From assembly GCA_023634235.1 (NCBI GenBank), contig JAMKCF010000019.1:3720001-3784000 (forward strand): DNA of 64,000 nucleotides, given 5' to 3'. This DNA comes from Pisaster brevispinus (Eukaryota; Echinodermata; Asteroidea; Forcipulatida; Asteriidae). The notes beneath the pieces were generated by a model. It did not search any database. It worked only from the letters and a program-made list of their open reading frames with translations, and had not been told where the DNA came from. Positions 36,501 through 50,600 of the stretch are shown one piece after another. Position numbers and translations under genes: made by a program. Within the stretch, counting starts at the first letter, position 1. The number at the start of each line of letters is the position of its first letter.

Positions 36501-39500
36501 AAAACGGAGCCCCCACATATGACGTAACATGAGTGACAGGGCTTTTTGCGAAAAGCACCGGAGAAAAATAATTGTTTTTTACACAACTAAAAACTGTTTA
36601 ATCCCATGTGAACTCAATTTCCTTATTGATTAAAGACATTTTTTGACGGTTTCGTTCAAGTAGGTCTTTAACAAACTCCGGGGTCATCTTTCCTTTCGCA
36701 CAACTAGGGAGAAATAAACATTTATGTTTCGACTTGGTCAAGTACTATGGTAGTGGTAACACCAAAACGTATACCATAGTCAAACAAAACCGATGTATCG
36801 AGGGAAGACAGCCTGCCTGCGGAGGGTTTTAAACAAAACCAACTGCAGGACAATCGCTGGGTTTTGGTGGGCCTTTAAAGTGCATGAGGCACTCCTGTTG
36901 CAACGGCGCAATCCTTTGCTTGGCGCTCAAAATGAGGACAAACTGGAGAAGAATTTCTAGAAAACATCCTGACTAGAATTGACCATTTGCAACTAACAAC
37001 TTAACACGTTGCATTGCGATGGTACGACATCTATGCAATAACCATTATACATTTATAAAAAAAATGAGGGTTTAACATTGACGAATTTGGAATCCGTAAA
37101 TGGGCAGGCGTGTATAAAAATTAGTATTGACTGTCTCAATGCCTTTTCGAAACCACGGTTTTAGCGTCGGCTCAGTCTAAGGCTCCGTCAACCTTTTTGA
37201 AGCCCTTTGCTACCCCTTCCCCCAGGATTTCAAAATGACTGACGGAGTCCGAAGCAGAAGGCGTGATTTCAAAAGGGCTGATTTAAATGTTTGTTTTACA
37301 GAGGACCATGTGGACATGCAGCTGAGTGTTGTTTCATCGGTCTATATGGCGTTTATCTCCACAGAATTCACTTTCTATGAATGTTCACGACACAAACAGT
37401 AGGTTATATCGCAGTGTAACAATCAAATGGGGTAGTTAAAAGGGAAAGGAAGTTTGTTAAAACTATTTGAAGTGCACGGTGAAAAGAGTTGAAACTTTGC
37501 ATGGTGGAGATTCAATCTAGTAAGGTTTGCAGTAAGGCCATGTACATGAGTAGGATTTGCAACTTTGCATGGTGGAGATTCAATCTAGTAAGGTTTGCAG
37601 TAAGGCCATGTACATGAGTAGGATTTGAAAATCTCAGTCACGGTTCTTAACAGAACCGAACGGTGGTGTAACGAACTCAACATTTCATGGTGCTTTCGTA
37701 ACCTTACTAGATTACTTTAATTGCATGAACAGCACACTTTCAAAAGAATGTAAATCCCCTTTCCAGATTAAAGTTTGTTGTTCAGCAGGATGCAAGCACC
37801 ACATCCTTCCTGCCTTTGTTAAAAAAAAAAAAAAATTGAACTTACGGTGACATTTTCATAGACTGACATCAGTTGTGCTTGCCAAATTTTGTGACATATT
37901 TCTCCTTTAAGTCGCTGATACTGGTGACGATTTTCGTGATCAATTTTGCCACCTGCCCGAAATGAAAAATACCCCCAACCCACCCCAAGCAATAAAACCG
38001 AGGCGTGTAGTTACAAAATGACTGGTACTGAGTATGGACGGGTTTTATTTAGTTTGACTCTGTGAAGAACGTTGATGTTATTGTTTCCTCTCTCTCTAAA
38101 TCAAATAAACTTCTCTGCGTTTAGTTAACACACTGGCAATTGATTGTATCTATACAGGTGTGGCGAGTGCGTTAGAAGTGCTTGGGATTGTGACTGGTGC
38201 GTATTTGACAACACATGCACACATCACAGTACTGAGTGTTCATCCGGAGACACCATTGTCATAGGGCTCAATGTTGGTGATATTATTATATTTTCCGTTT
38301 TTTTATTTGTTGAGACTCAGTGCAGATGGTATTCTAGCCTTTTTGACAAAGTGAAAGTGAATGTCCTTCCTCGTACGTGATGTGCCGCATTGGGCAAAAT
38401 ACTGTTTTGTTAATACACAAAAGGAGTGCGAGTGGGTGACGGGGTGCATTCAGACATAGTAGCATGTCTAAAAACACGAGTGGAACACGAGTGGGTGACG
38501 GGGTGCATTCAGACATAGCAGCATGTCTAAAAACACGAGTAGAGCACGAGTGGGTGACGGGGTGCATTCAGACATAGCAGCATGTCTAAAAACACGAGTG
38601 GAGCACGAGTGGGTGACGGGGTGCATTCAGACATAGCAGCATGTCTAAAAACACGAGTAGAGCACGAGTGGGTGACGGGGTGCATTCAGACATAGCAGCA
38701 TGTCTAAAAACACGAGTAGAGCACGAGTGGGTGACGGGGTGCATTCAGACATAGCAGCATGTCTAAAAACACGAGTGGAACACGAGTGGGTGACGGGGTG
38801 CATTCAGACATAGCAGCATGTCTAAAAACACGAGTAGAGCACGAGTGGGTGACGGGGTGCATTCAGACATAGCAGCATGTCTAAAAACACGAGTGGAGCA
38901 CGAGTGGGTGACGGGGTGTATTCAGACATAGTGGCATGTCTAAAAACAGGAGTGAAGCACGAGTGGGTGACGGGGTGCATTCAGACATAGCAGCATGTCT
39001 AAAAACACGAGGTGACGGGGTGACGGGGTGTATTCAGACATAGTAGCATGTCTAAAAACACGAGTGGAGCACGAGTGGGTGACGGGGTGTATTCAGACAT
39101 AGTAGCATGTCTAAAAACACGAGTGAAGCACGAGTGGGTGACGGGGTGCATTCAGACATAGTAGCATGTCTAAAAACACGAGTGGAGCACGAGTGGGTGA
39201 CAGGGTGCATTCAGACAAAGCAGCATGTCTAAAAACACGAGTGGAGCACGAGTGGGTGACGGGGTGTATTCAGACATAGTAGCATGTCTAAAAATACGAG
39301 TGGAGCACGAGTGGGTGGCAAGGTGTATTCAGACATAGTAGCATGTCTAAAAACACGAGTGGAACACGAGTGGGTGGCGGGGTGCATTCAGACATAGTAG
39401 CATTTTTAAAAACACGAGTGAAGCACGAGTGGGTGACGGGGTGCATTCAGACATAGTAGCATGTCTAAAAATACGAGTGGAGCACGAGTGGGTGGCAAGG

Positions 39501-42500
39501 TGTATTCAGACATAGTAGCATGTCTAAAAACACGAGTGGAACACGAGTGGGTGGCGGGGTGCATTCAGACATAGTAGCATTTTTAAAAACACGAGTGGAG
39601 CACGAGTGGGTGACGGGGTGTATTCAGACATAGTAGCATGTCTAAAAACACGAGTGGAGCACGAGTGGGTGGCGGGGTGTATTCAGACATAGTAGCATGT
39701 CTAAAAACACGAGTGGAGCACGAGTGCGTGACGGGGTGTATTCAGACATAGTAGCATGTCTAAAAACACGAGTGGAGCACGAGTGGGTGACGGGGTGTAT
39801 TCAGACATAGTAGCATGTCTAAAAACACGAGTGGAGAACGAGTGGGTGACGGGGTGCATTCAGACATAGCAGCATGTCTAAAAACACGAGTGAAGCACGA
39901 GTGGGTGACGGGGTGTATTCAGACATAGTAGCATGTCTAAAAACACGAGTGGAGCACGAGTGGGTGACGGGTTGTATTCAGACATAGTAGCATGTCTATA
40001 AACACGAGTGGAGCATGAGTGGGTGACGGGGTGCATTCAGACATAGCAGCATGTCTAAAAACACGAGTGGAACACGAGTGGGTGACGGGGTGCATTCAGA
40101 CATAGCAGCATGTCTAAAAACACGAGTAGAGCACGAGTGGGTGACGGGGTGCATTCAGACATAGCAGCATGTCTAAAAACACGAGTGGAGCACGAGTGGG
40201 TGACGGGGTGTATTCAGACATAGTAGCATGTCTAAAAACACGAGTGAAGCACGAGTGGGTGACGGGGTGCATTCAGACATAGCAGCATGTCTAAAAATAC
40301 GAGGTGACGGGGTGACGGGGTGTATTCAGACATAGTAGCATGTCTAAAAACACGAGTGAAGCACGAGTGGGTGACGGGGTGCATTCAGACATAGTAGCAT
40401 GTCTAAAAACACGAGTGGAGCACGAGTGGGTGGCGAGGTGTATTCAGACATAGTAGCATGTCTAAAAACACGAGTGGAACACGAGTGGGTGGCGGGGTGC
40501 ATTCAGACATAGTAGCATTTTAAAAACACGAGTGAAGCACGAGTGGGTGACGGGGTGCATTCAGACATAGCAGCATGTCTAAAAATACGAGTGAAGCACG
40601 AGTGGGTGACGGGGTGCATTCAGACATAGTAGCATGTCTAAAAACACGAGTGAAGCACGAGTGGGTGACGGGGTGCATTCAGACATAGTAGCATGTCTAA
40701 AAACACGAGTGGAGCATGAGTGGGTGACAGGGTGCATTCAGACAAAGCAGCATGTCTTAAAACACGAGTGAAGCACGAGTGGATGACGGGGTGCGTTCAG
40801 ACATAGTAGCATGTCTAAAAACACGAGTGGAGCACGAGTTGGTGGCAAGGTGTATTCAGACATAGTAGCATGTCTAAAAACACGAGTGGAACACGAGTGG
40901 GTGGCGGGGTGCATTCAGACATAGTAGCATTTTTAAAAACACGAGTGGAGCACGAGTGGGTGATGGGGTGTATTCAGACATAGTAGCATGTCTAAAAACA
41001 CGAGTGGAGCACGAGTGGGTGGCGGGGTGTATTCAGACATAGTAGCATGTCTAAAAACACGAGTGGAGCACGAGTGGGTGACGGGGTGTATTCAGACATA
41101 GTAGCATGTCTAAAAACACGAGTGGAGCACGAGTGGGTGACGGGGTGTATTCAGACATAGTAGCATGTCTAAAAACACGAGTGGAGCATGAGTGGGTGAC
41201 GGGGTGTATTCAGACATAGCAGCATGTCTAAAAACACGAGTGAAGCACGAGTGGGTGACGGGGTGTATTCAGACATAGAAGCATGTCTAAAAACACGAGT
41301 GGAGCACGAGTGGGTGACGGGGTGTATTCAGACATAGTAGCATGTCTAAAAACACGAGTGGAGCACGAGTGGGTGACGGGGTGTATTCAGACATAGTAGC
41401 ATGTCTAAAAACACGAGTGGAGCACGAGTGGGTGACGGGGTGTATTCAGACATAGTAGCATGTCTAAAAACACGAGTGGAGCATGAGTGGGTGACGGGGT
41501 GTATTCAGACATAGCAGCATGTCTAAAAACACGAGTGAAGCACGAGTGGGTGACGGGGTGTATTCAGACATAGAAGCATGTCTAAAAACACGAGTGGAGC
41601 ACGAGTGGGTGACGGGGTGTATTCAGACATAGTAGCATTTTTAAAAACACGAGTGGAGCACGAGTGGGTGACGGGGTGTATTCAGACATAGTAGCATGTC
41701 TAAAAACACGAGTGGAACACGAGTGGGTGGCGGCGTGTAATCAGACATAGTAGCTTGTCTAAAAACACGAGTGGAGCACGAGTGGGTGACGGGGTGTATT
41801 CAGACATAGTAGCATGTCTAAAAACACGAGTGGAGCATGAGTGGGTGACAGGGTGCATTCAGACAAAGCAGCATGTCTTAAAACACGAGTGAAGCACGAG
41901 TGGGTGACGGGGTGCATTCAGACATAGTAGCATGTCTAAAAACACGAGTGGAGCACGAGTGGGTGGCAAGGTGTATTCAGACATAGTAGCATGTACAAAA
42001 ACACGAGTGGAACACGAGTGGGTGGCGGGGTGCATTCAGACATAGTAGCATGTCTAAAAACACGACTGGAGCACGAGTGGGTGGCGGGGTGTATTCAGAC
42101 ATAGTAGCATGTCTCAAAACACGAGTGGAGCACGAGTGGGTGACGGGGTGTATTCAGACATAGTAGCATGTCTAAAAACACGAGTGGAGCACAAGTGGGT
42201 GACGGGGTGTATTCAGACATAGTAGCATGTCTAAAAACACGAGTGGAGCATGAGTGGGTGACGGGGTGTATTCAGACATAGCAGCATGTCTAAAAACACG
42301 AGTGAAGCACGAGTGGGTGACGGGGTGCATTCAGACATAGCAGCATGTCTAAAAACACGAGTAGAGCACGAGTGGGTGACGGGGTGCATTCAGACATAGC
42401 AGCATGTCTAAAAACACGAGTGGAGCACGAGTGGGTGACGGGGTGTATTCAGACATAGTAGCATGTCTAAAAACACGAGTGAAGCACGAGTGGGTGACGG

Positions 42501-44545
42501 GGTGCATTCAGACATAGCAGCATGTCTAAAAATACGAGGTGACGGGGTGACGGGGTGTATTCAGACATAGAAGCATGTCTAAAAACACGAGTGAAGCACG
42601 AGTGGGTGACGGGGTGCATTCAGACATAGTAGCATGTCTAAAAACACGAGTGGAGCACGAGTGGGTGGCGAGGTGTATTCAGACATAGTAGCATGTCTAA
42701 AAACACGAGTGGAGCATGAGTGGGTGACAGGGTGCATTCAGACAAAGCAGCATGTCTTAAAACACGAGTGAAGCACGAGTGGGTGACGGGGTGCATTCAG
42801 ACATAGTAGCATGTCTAAAAACACGAGTGGAGCACGAGTGGGTGACGGGGTGTATTCAGACATAGTAGCATGTCTAAAAACTCGAGTGGAGCATGAGTGG
42901 GTGACAGGGTGCATTCAGACAAAGCAGCATGTCTTAAAACACGAGTGAAGCACGAGTGGGTGACGGGGTGCATTCAGACATAGTAGCATGTCTAAAAACA
43001 CGAGTGGAGCACGAGTGGGTGGCAAGGTGTATTCAGACATAGTAGCATGTCTAAAAACACGAGTGGAGCACGAGTGTGTGACGGGGTGTATTCAGACATA
43101 GTAGCATGTCTAAAAACACGAGTGGAGCACAAGTGGGTGACGGGGTGTATTCAGACATAGTAGCATGTCTAAAAACACGAGTGGAGCACGAGTGGGTGGC
43201 GGGGTGTATTCAGACATAGTAGCATGTCTAAAAACACGAGTGGAGCACGAGTGGGTGACGGGGTGTATTCAGACATAGTAGCATGTCTAAAAACACGAGT
43301 GGAGCACAAGTGGGTGACGGGGTGTATTCAGACATAGTAGCATGTCTAAAAACTCGAGTGGAGCACGAGTGGGTGACGGGGTGTATTCAGACATAGTAGC
43401 TTGTCTAAAAACACGAGTGGAGCACAAGTGGGTGACGGGGTGTATTCAGACATAGTAGCATGTCTAAAAACACGAGTGGAGCATGAGTGGGTGACGGGGT
43501 GTATTCAGACATAGCAGCATGTCTAAAAACACGAGTGAAGCACGAGTGGGTGACGGGGTGTATTCAGACATAGAAGCATGTCTAAAAACACGAGTGGAGC
43601 ACGAGTGGGTGACGGGGTGCATTCGGACATAGTAGCATGTCTAAAAATACGAGTGGAGCACGAGTGGGTGACGGGTGTATTCAGACATAGTAGCATGCCA
43701 AAAAACACGAGTGGTGCATGAGTGGGTGACGGGGTGTATTCAGACATAGTAGCACGTCTAAAAACACGAGTGGTGCATGGGTGGGTGACGGGGTGTATTC
43801 AGACATAGTAGCATGTCTAAAAACACGAGTGGGGCACGAGTGGGTGACGGTGTGTATTCAGACATAGTAGCATGTCTAAAAACCTCCGAGCCGGAAGTGA
43901 CCCAGATTCGGGTACAGTGGGGCTTGACCCATTTTTGGGTCAACATTTCCCGGAATCAGAAGAGAGTCAAAATGACGCAGAGAACAAGTTAAAATCCCAT
44001 TGGTTGACCACTTCCAGGTCAGCCTGATCCTATTCTGACTCAGAATTTGGGTAAATTTTGACCCGGGAGGTGTTTTTTTAGAGTGCAAGATCGTTACCCT
44101 CTTTCCCGACATTATCACTTCGTATGACTGTAAAATATGGGAACATTCTAGGCTAGAATCATCACATCTGGTAAACTGTTTGTTGGGAAGTGTTTTGAAA
44201 TGTAGTAGTGTCAGCCTACAACTAGACTCCGGTCATTATTAATAGTGTTGATGCTATTGCTGCTAGTTCTACTATGCACGACACGTCAGTCAGATTGGAG
44301 GAAGTTATATCCCATTTAAAAAACACCAAATGGGGCATTGTTGTTATTTCAGATTCATTGAAGTTTGAAGAAGTATTTTTATATATACATCTGAAATGCA
44401 TAAAAAGCAAATCCAGCAAAGTTATCTAGTTTCCTGTTAACAGTTTGCTGTGCAACGCCGAATTACAGTTCATTGAAACCATGGTTGTTTAAAAAAGGGG
44501 CATACTTGATTGACGCCATTGTTGGTTGTTGTATATAGTTGCTGT

Positions 44546-44607
<62 letters not shown>

Positions 44608-47600
44608 TCGAGGTGGGGGTACATGAAGATAATATGTCATTGTTTTTGAGGATCTTCTTCATCATTTTGTCAGAACTTTATCCCTGTCTCGTACTGACTA
44701 CGACAATTTTCTTGTATTAATTGATAATTTATTCCAATCATTCGCTTTAATTTTAGCAATATACAATTTTTTTCGTGGATTTGTATTGTGCTTTACATTT
44801 TATTGTTCGGTTTAATGAACATGTTTAGTTTAATAATTTTTGTAATGTCTCCAATTGCCAATGGAAAACAATTATCTGTATATGTTATGCGGACAATAAA
44901 GAATTCTAATCAAATCTAATCTAAGTCATATTATGAATTGGACAGTTCAAAGATGCAAAAATAGTGCAGCTTGTTTAGAACATTCCGCAACCTTGAGGGA
45001 ACATAGTATGACCCCGTCACTCTGGAACTTCCTTGGCTACCGTTTAGAGAACGGCTTCATTGTTAACTTGCGCTTTTTGTTTTAAATCCGGTAACAAAAC
45101 AACGCCTAGATATCTTTCCAATTTACTGCCATATTACGCTCCTCCGTGGTCTTTTCGGTCCACGCTTGACATCACTCACTTAATGTACACCGTGCAAACA
45201 AGGTTCTGGGTAAAAAAGCATTCAGTGTATAAAAGCTGAACCAATGAATTTGAGCAATTTTCCTCCTGTCATTAGGGAATCTGTTTGTTAATCTCTATTT
45301 CCTAAAGCTCTTAGAACTCACATCTATCCTTGTTACTTTCTATCATTAATGTGTGCTATGATCTTTGACTAGCGCCTTATGAATGTTACTTGTTACATTA
45401 TTTAATGTTTATGGTGTCTACTTTCTAGAATCCCGCTGGTGGTGCAAACCAAGGACCAGACTTCTGTCCTCAGCTACAACCGCAGGGTGGGGAGGTACTT
45501 GTTCCAGTCGACATTCAAAAGGAAATACAAGTCGCAGTCTCCAACTTACCAGACTCAAACACGGTTTGTCCGTTTTTTAATTTTTCTTATTTAAAGATTA
45601 TTTCGTCTGTATACAAGCCAAGCTGTTTCTTGAGCTATTGGGGAGCTACATTGGAAAGCATGAGAGATTGCTCACAGTCATCAAAAAGAGGAAACGGCTC
45701 TAGTTTGGTCACATGGTCAGATGGAAGGGGAGTCTCACAAACACAACTTCTTAGGGCAGCAGAATACCGAGGCAAATGGACGTTGAGTGTGACATTGCCA
45801 TTACAATGTCACCCTACGGCCGTAAAGCTCTGGGGCAGAAGGAAGGAAAGGATTCTGTCCGTAAATGTCGCACAATAGGCTGGCTGTGAAGCCACTCTTT
45901 GAATGTTCTGTGTAGTAAAAAATTTCAGAGACAGTTTCCTGTTTTCTCGATTCTACATAAAATGTATTACTTTCATCCCAGTCATGACACGTGTGTCCTT
46001 GACCAAAGCACTTCACCATAATTGCTTCTCTTAACCAAGGTGTAAGATGGGAACCTGATCGAGAGGTCTGAGACGGTATTGCGTTGGATTAACCGCTTAA
46101 CGCTAAGTGAAGCAGCTTTGGGTGTTGTATGCTCCCCAGGGAGTTGAGAAAGTTAGAGGGGATGCTCGATAAATAGGGGGTAATAATGTTTTAAAGTGCC
46201 TTGATTTACTATTAGGATATGTGCGCTATATAAGAACCAATTATTACTCTATATTGTCATTAAAACTTATCTGACTTGAGGTAATATTCATGTATCTTGT
46301 TGAAAGCCTGACGTAAGACAACCATTCTCTGAGCTGAGACAATGCACTAGTGAAGCGACCTTTTTCTTTTGTAACTCTTTAGCTCCTCTTTATTCTTGTT
46401 CATGTTAGCTCAACTATGAGTGCTCCTTATTAACTGACAATGGGAAGCAGCGTGTCCAAGCAACCCAAGTATCAAATGACATCATCAAATGTAATAGTCG
46501 ACCGGTAAGTATGACAAGTTGGTAATGGTGATAGCTATTAATGCATTGTAGACTGTGCAAACATACTTTTTTTCGCTTGAAAATGTTAAACTTGATACTT
46601 TTTTTGTTTTACCCAAACACCAATGTGTGTTGTTAAGCACTGTATAGGACCCACTCAGTACCCTCAAAATATACAAAACAAAAATAAAATTCTTTATCCA
46701 CAATGCACATTAAGCATAAGACTAAATTTGACCTCACAAATAACAAAACTCTGACCCAGATGTTCCCAGACGATCATTTTTTTGCATAATGTTTCTCCTT
46801 AAAGTACACGTATGCGGCAGACGATGTAAATGAGTTGGTAGCGCAGCTGTCAATAAGTTGGAACGATGACAGGGAGTTGGACGATTACTACAAATTCAAT
46901 GGTAAGTGTTGTACAAAAAGGGACTCCATTTTATTGCGGAAGCATTTTTAAGAGCATACATGGCAGAAACAATTTTCCCAGATTAACATTTTGCCCGGGC
47001 ATATGACTATTTTGCCCGGGCAAATGACTATTTAGCCCGGGCAAATGACTATTTAGCCCGGGCAAATGACTCTTTTGCCCGGGCAAATGACTCTTTTGCC
47101 CGGGCAAATGACTCTTTTGCCCGGGCAAATGACTCTTTTGCCCGGGCAAATGACTCTTTTGCCCGGGCAAATGACTCTTTTGCCCGGGCAAATTACTCTT
47201 TTGCCCGGGCAAATTACTCTTTTGCCCGGGCAAATTACTCTTTTGCCCGGGCAAATTACTCTTTTGCCCGGGCAAATTACTCTTTTGCCCGGGCAAATTA
47301 CTCTTTTGCCCGGGCAAATTACTCTTTTGCCCGGGCAAATGACTCTTTTGCCCGGGCAAATGACTCTTTTGCCCGGGCAAATGACTCTTTTGCCCGGGCA
47401 AATGACTCTTTTGCCCGGGCAAATGACTCTTTTGCCCGGGCAAATGACTCTTTTGCCCGGGCAAATGACTCTTTTGCCCGGGCAAATGACTCTTTTGCCC
47501 GGGCAAATGACTCTTTTGCCCGGGCAAATGACTCTTTTGCCCGGGCAAATGACTCTTTTGCCCGAGCGAATTACTATTTTGCCCGGGCAAATGACTCTTT

Positions 47601-50600
47601 TGCCCGAGCGAATTACTATTTTGCCCGAGCGAATTACTATTTCGCCCTTGTAACGTTCGCACGTTTTTGGTCAGGACCAGTTATACGCGATTTTGTTTCC
47701 TTCACTATACACGAAAACTGAAGAATGTTAGTGAACCTTCATCCTTTTGATGGAGTGATACCAAACAGTGCTGAAAGAAACTTCCTCTGAACTTTTTTGT
47801 GTAATCCATTCAGGAGTTTTGCTGAAATACACAGATTTGATGGTTTTCGATGGATATATAGGATATTAACGGCAGCCATTGATCTTCAGTTCGATGAACA
47901 GATCAAAATGAATACAAACATTTCTCCATAGACTTTTAAACAATAGAGAAACTGAAAGGAAAATGTTTATTTCCTTTTTGCAGTAACACTTTACAAATGC
48001 CATGTAGACCGGCGGGATTGCAGTCGTTGTTTGTCAGCAAACACAGCCAGACCGGAACTGAAATGTCGTTGGTGTGGTACCCAATGTGTGAACATAGACA
48101 ACACAGTGTGTTCTAACAGCGCAGTAGGACCTGGCGGTCAGTGTCCCGCACCACATCTCGAAAAGGTACCAAGAAGACTTACACCATGACCGATATGGGG
48201 TCACATGGTAACCCCCCCATTGTTACCATACTTGAACTATTTTCCTCTTGTGCAGAAGTATCCCCCAAAATAATAATAGTAATAATAATAATAATATCAA
48301 TAGTCTTCTAGAGAATTCCTGAGATTCCCAAGCACACAATGAAGACAAGATATAGATACATTTTCTGACAACAAAATCTGACAATTTTCTTTTCAATTTT
48401 TAGTAGGTAAGCCGATCAACTTGTGAGCCAGAATGGAAATACCCATCAACAAGGAAACTGGACAGACTCCATCGTGGAAAAATACCTGTACACTTTCTTT
48501 TTAGCAGAATTGGGCCATTTTAGAGGAATAGTGTACCCAAAGTGCTCTAGGTTGAGAGTCAACAACCCAGAGAGCATTTCCCCCAACAATCCATAATTTT
48601 TGATTTACAGAAAAGTTGTGGGTCTACATTTTTCTCATGGAGTTTTAGCGCACGGTTTTCTCTCTGTTTAGTGTGCATGGTGTGCAAATGTAAATCCATT
48701 GTTCTTGGAAATGTGTGCATGCTCAGAACAATCAATAAACATTAGCTGGTAAGTCTGCTGCCACCTAGTGTTCCACTCCAAAGTCTCCCATTGCCAACTG
48801 TTATTATAAACTATTATGATGGTGTAATTTCAGGTCATTCCTGTATCTGGTCCAATTGAAGGCAATACTGTTATTACATTAATTGGAACCAATATCGGTC
48901 AAAGATTTCAAGATGTCCAAAGTGTGATGGTTGGTCAACAGCCTTGCGACCTGACTGGACTTGAAGACCAGTACGTCACTGGTCAAAGGTGATGACCCCT
49001 GTAATTTAGTAGAGAGTACGGCCGTGTCTGAATGATCGGCTTTGACTCTGGCTGTGGCTGGATCGCTGAAAAGACCTTTTCCTCAGTGTCTGCTGCCACC
49101 AGCGGCCATAGCCGTAGCTGAAGTCGATTGATTCGAGCACGGCCTACATTTCAAAGTTGATGTTGTTTTATCCTCGATAATTGGTTATAAAAATGAATCA
49201 AACTAAATAAAATGAATTAAATGAAAGCCCACAAATACAGTTCCACTCTCCCAAATATATATTTGTTCTTCTATAATACTGTAAAAGTAAAGGAAAGTGC
49301 ATATGAAGACCCTAAAATCACCGTTGCTTATAAACTAATAATTCTAATATCAATCGCCACAATCGAATTAAACATGCCCACAATCCCATACAATAAGAAA
49401 AATCCGCTTTTCGTCATTTTTTTCTTCAAAAGTGACTTTTAGTGATATTTTTCAAAGTCAAAATTGTTGTCACTAGCGAGAATTTATTTTTAAAAAGAAA
49501 TTTTAAACTGAAAGAAAACGAAATAGTAAGTTGCATTTTGTTTCAACACAGTGTAAGCTGTCGCACAGCTCCAATGAGTCCGGAGAGTACACACTCTGTA
49601 ACCATCTCAGTGGCTCGTGTCGACCCGGGTGATGACCTTCAGAGCACGGGGAGGGTGGACTTCACTTACACGGTAAATAACAGTTTTTACACTAAGAAAT
49701 TCAGTACAGTTTGTGTAGTCAGTGTATTCCAATGAAATTGAAAAGCAAGCTTTTGATAAAAAAAAACCCCAGCAGTACCTGTTTTTGAAAACAGCTTGAA
49801 TTACAACTTGTCGAATCCACGATTTACTTAGAGATATGCTAGAATAACAAGAAATTAAATTTTTGTGTGTTTTAAATTCATATTCAAAATATTCAACGCA
49901 ATCACGGTCAACAGAATCACTTGGCTGTCTCTATATCAATTTTATGTGAATAATAACGTAATTCAACCGTAAATCACACCCTTTTCATGAAAACTGGCCC
50001 CAAACGGAAACTTAGTGCATTACTTTTGTTTGTTGTTTTCCTTCTTATTATAATATCTACTAAATCGTTGCAGAACCCGCTGCTACGGATTCGAACCCGC
50101 CTCTAGCCATCGGGCTAGCTCGGTGGTCTAGTGGTAAGACATCTGCTGTAGCAATGCGAAGGTCGTGGGTTCAAATCCCACCCGAGTGATTGTCTGTGGT
50201 TTTTTTTTCCACAGAGCTCGGGAGAGCACTCAGTATACAGTGCTTAATACACATCGGTGTAAGGGTGAAACCAAAATAAATTCTTTATCCCCGATGCAAA
50301 TATTAACATTTATTAAAGTTTACCTTCTTCTCAAAACTTTCATTTAACACATTGCAATAAGCATATGTCCTGCACAAAGACTACAAGTCTCATTGAAAAT
50401 GTCAACCTCTATCTGACATAAGAAACAGGAATTGGGGTTGACTCGTGGAGGAACAAAAGTATGTACCAAGAAGCCTCGCGAGAATGCATATGTCGAGTTG
50501 ACCTACCAGCAGAATGGTATTCTACACTCATTAAAATTAAGATTGATTAGCGATGCATTCACAATATAATTCGAATTGAGACAACAATTTACTTGTTTGA

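Larger units (their letters stand above)
44087..45428. other. Intron between receptor exons 8 and 9, right part
   Basis: No exon seen. It contains a (GTT)n microsatellite (44549-44607), a LINE-like 3' end at about 44730-44930 ending aataaagaattctaatcaaa, and a degenerate LINE coding remnant at 45060-45360. Confidence 0.55.

Noticed and set aside
38421..43883. Possible CRISPR array (regular 59-bp repeats)
   Set aside because: There are no unique spacers: the whole unit repeats, and the context is an intron of an animal gene.
44526..44720. 64-codon ORF with poly-valine
   Set aside because: Produced by the (GTT)n microsatellite.
45383..45580. Reading exon 9 in the frame [10 protein letters not shown]
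   Set aside because: The alternative frame ([20 protein letters not shown]) matches the plexin pattern and gives phase 0 at both ends.
46931..47662. Open reading frames of 243 (-) and 195 (+) codons made of 7-residue repeats (PGQKSHL and TLLPGQM)
   Set aside because: They arise from a 21-bp minisatellite, a multiple of three without stops, and are equally open on both strands. They lie in an intron.
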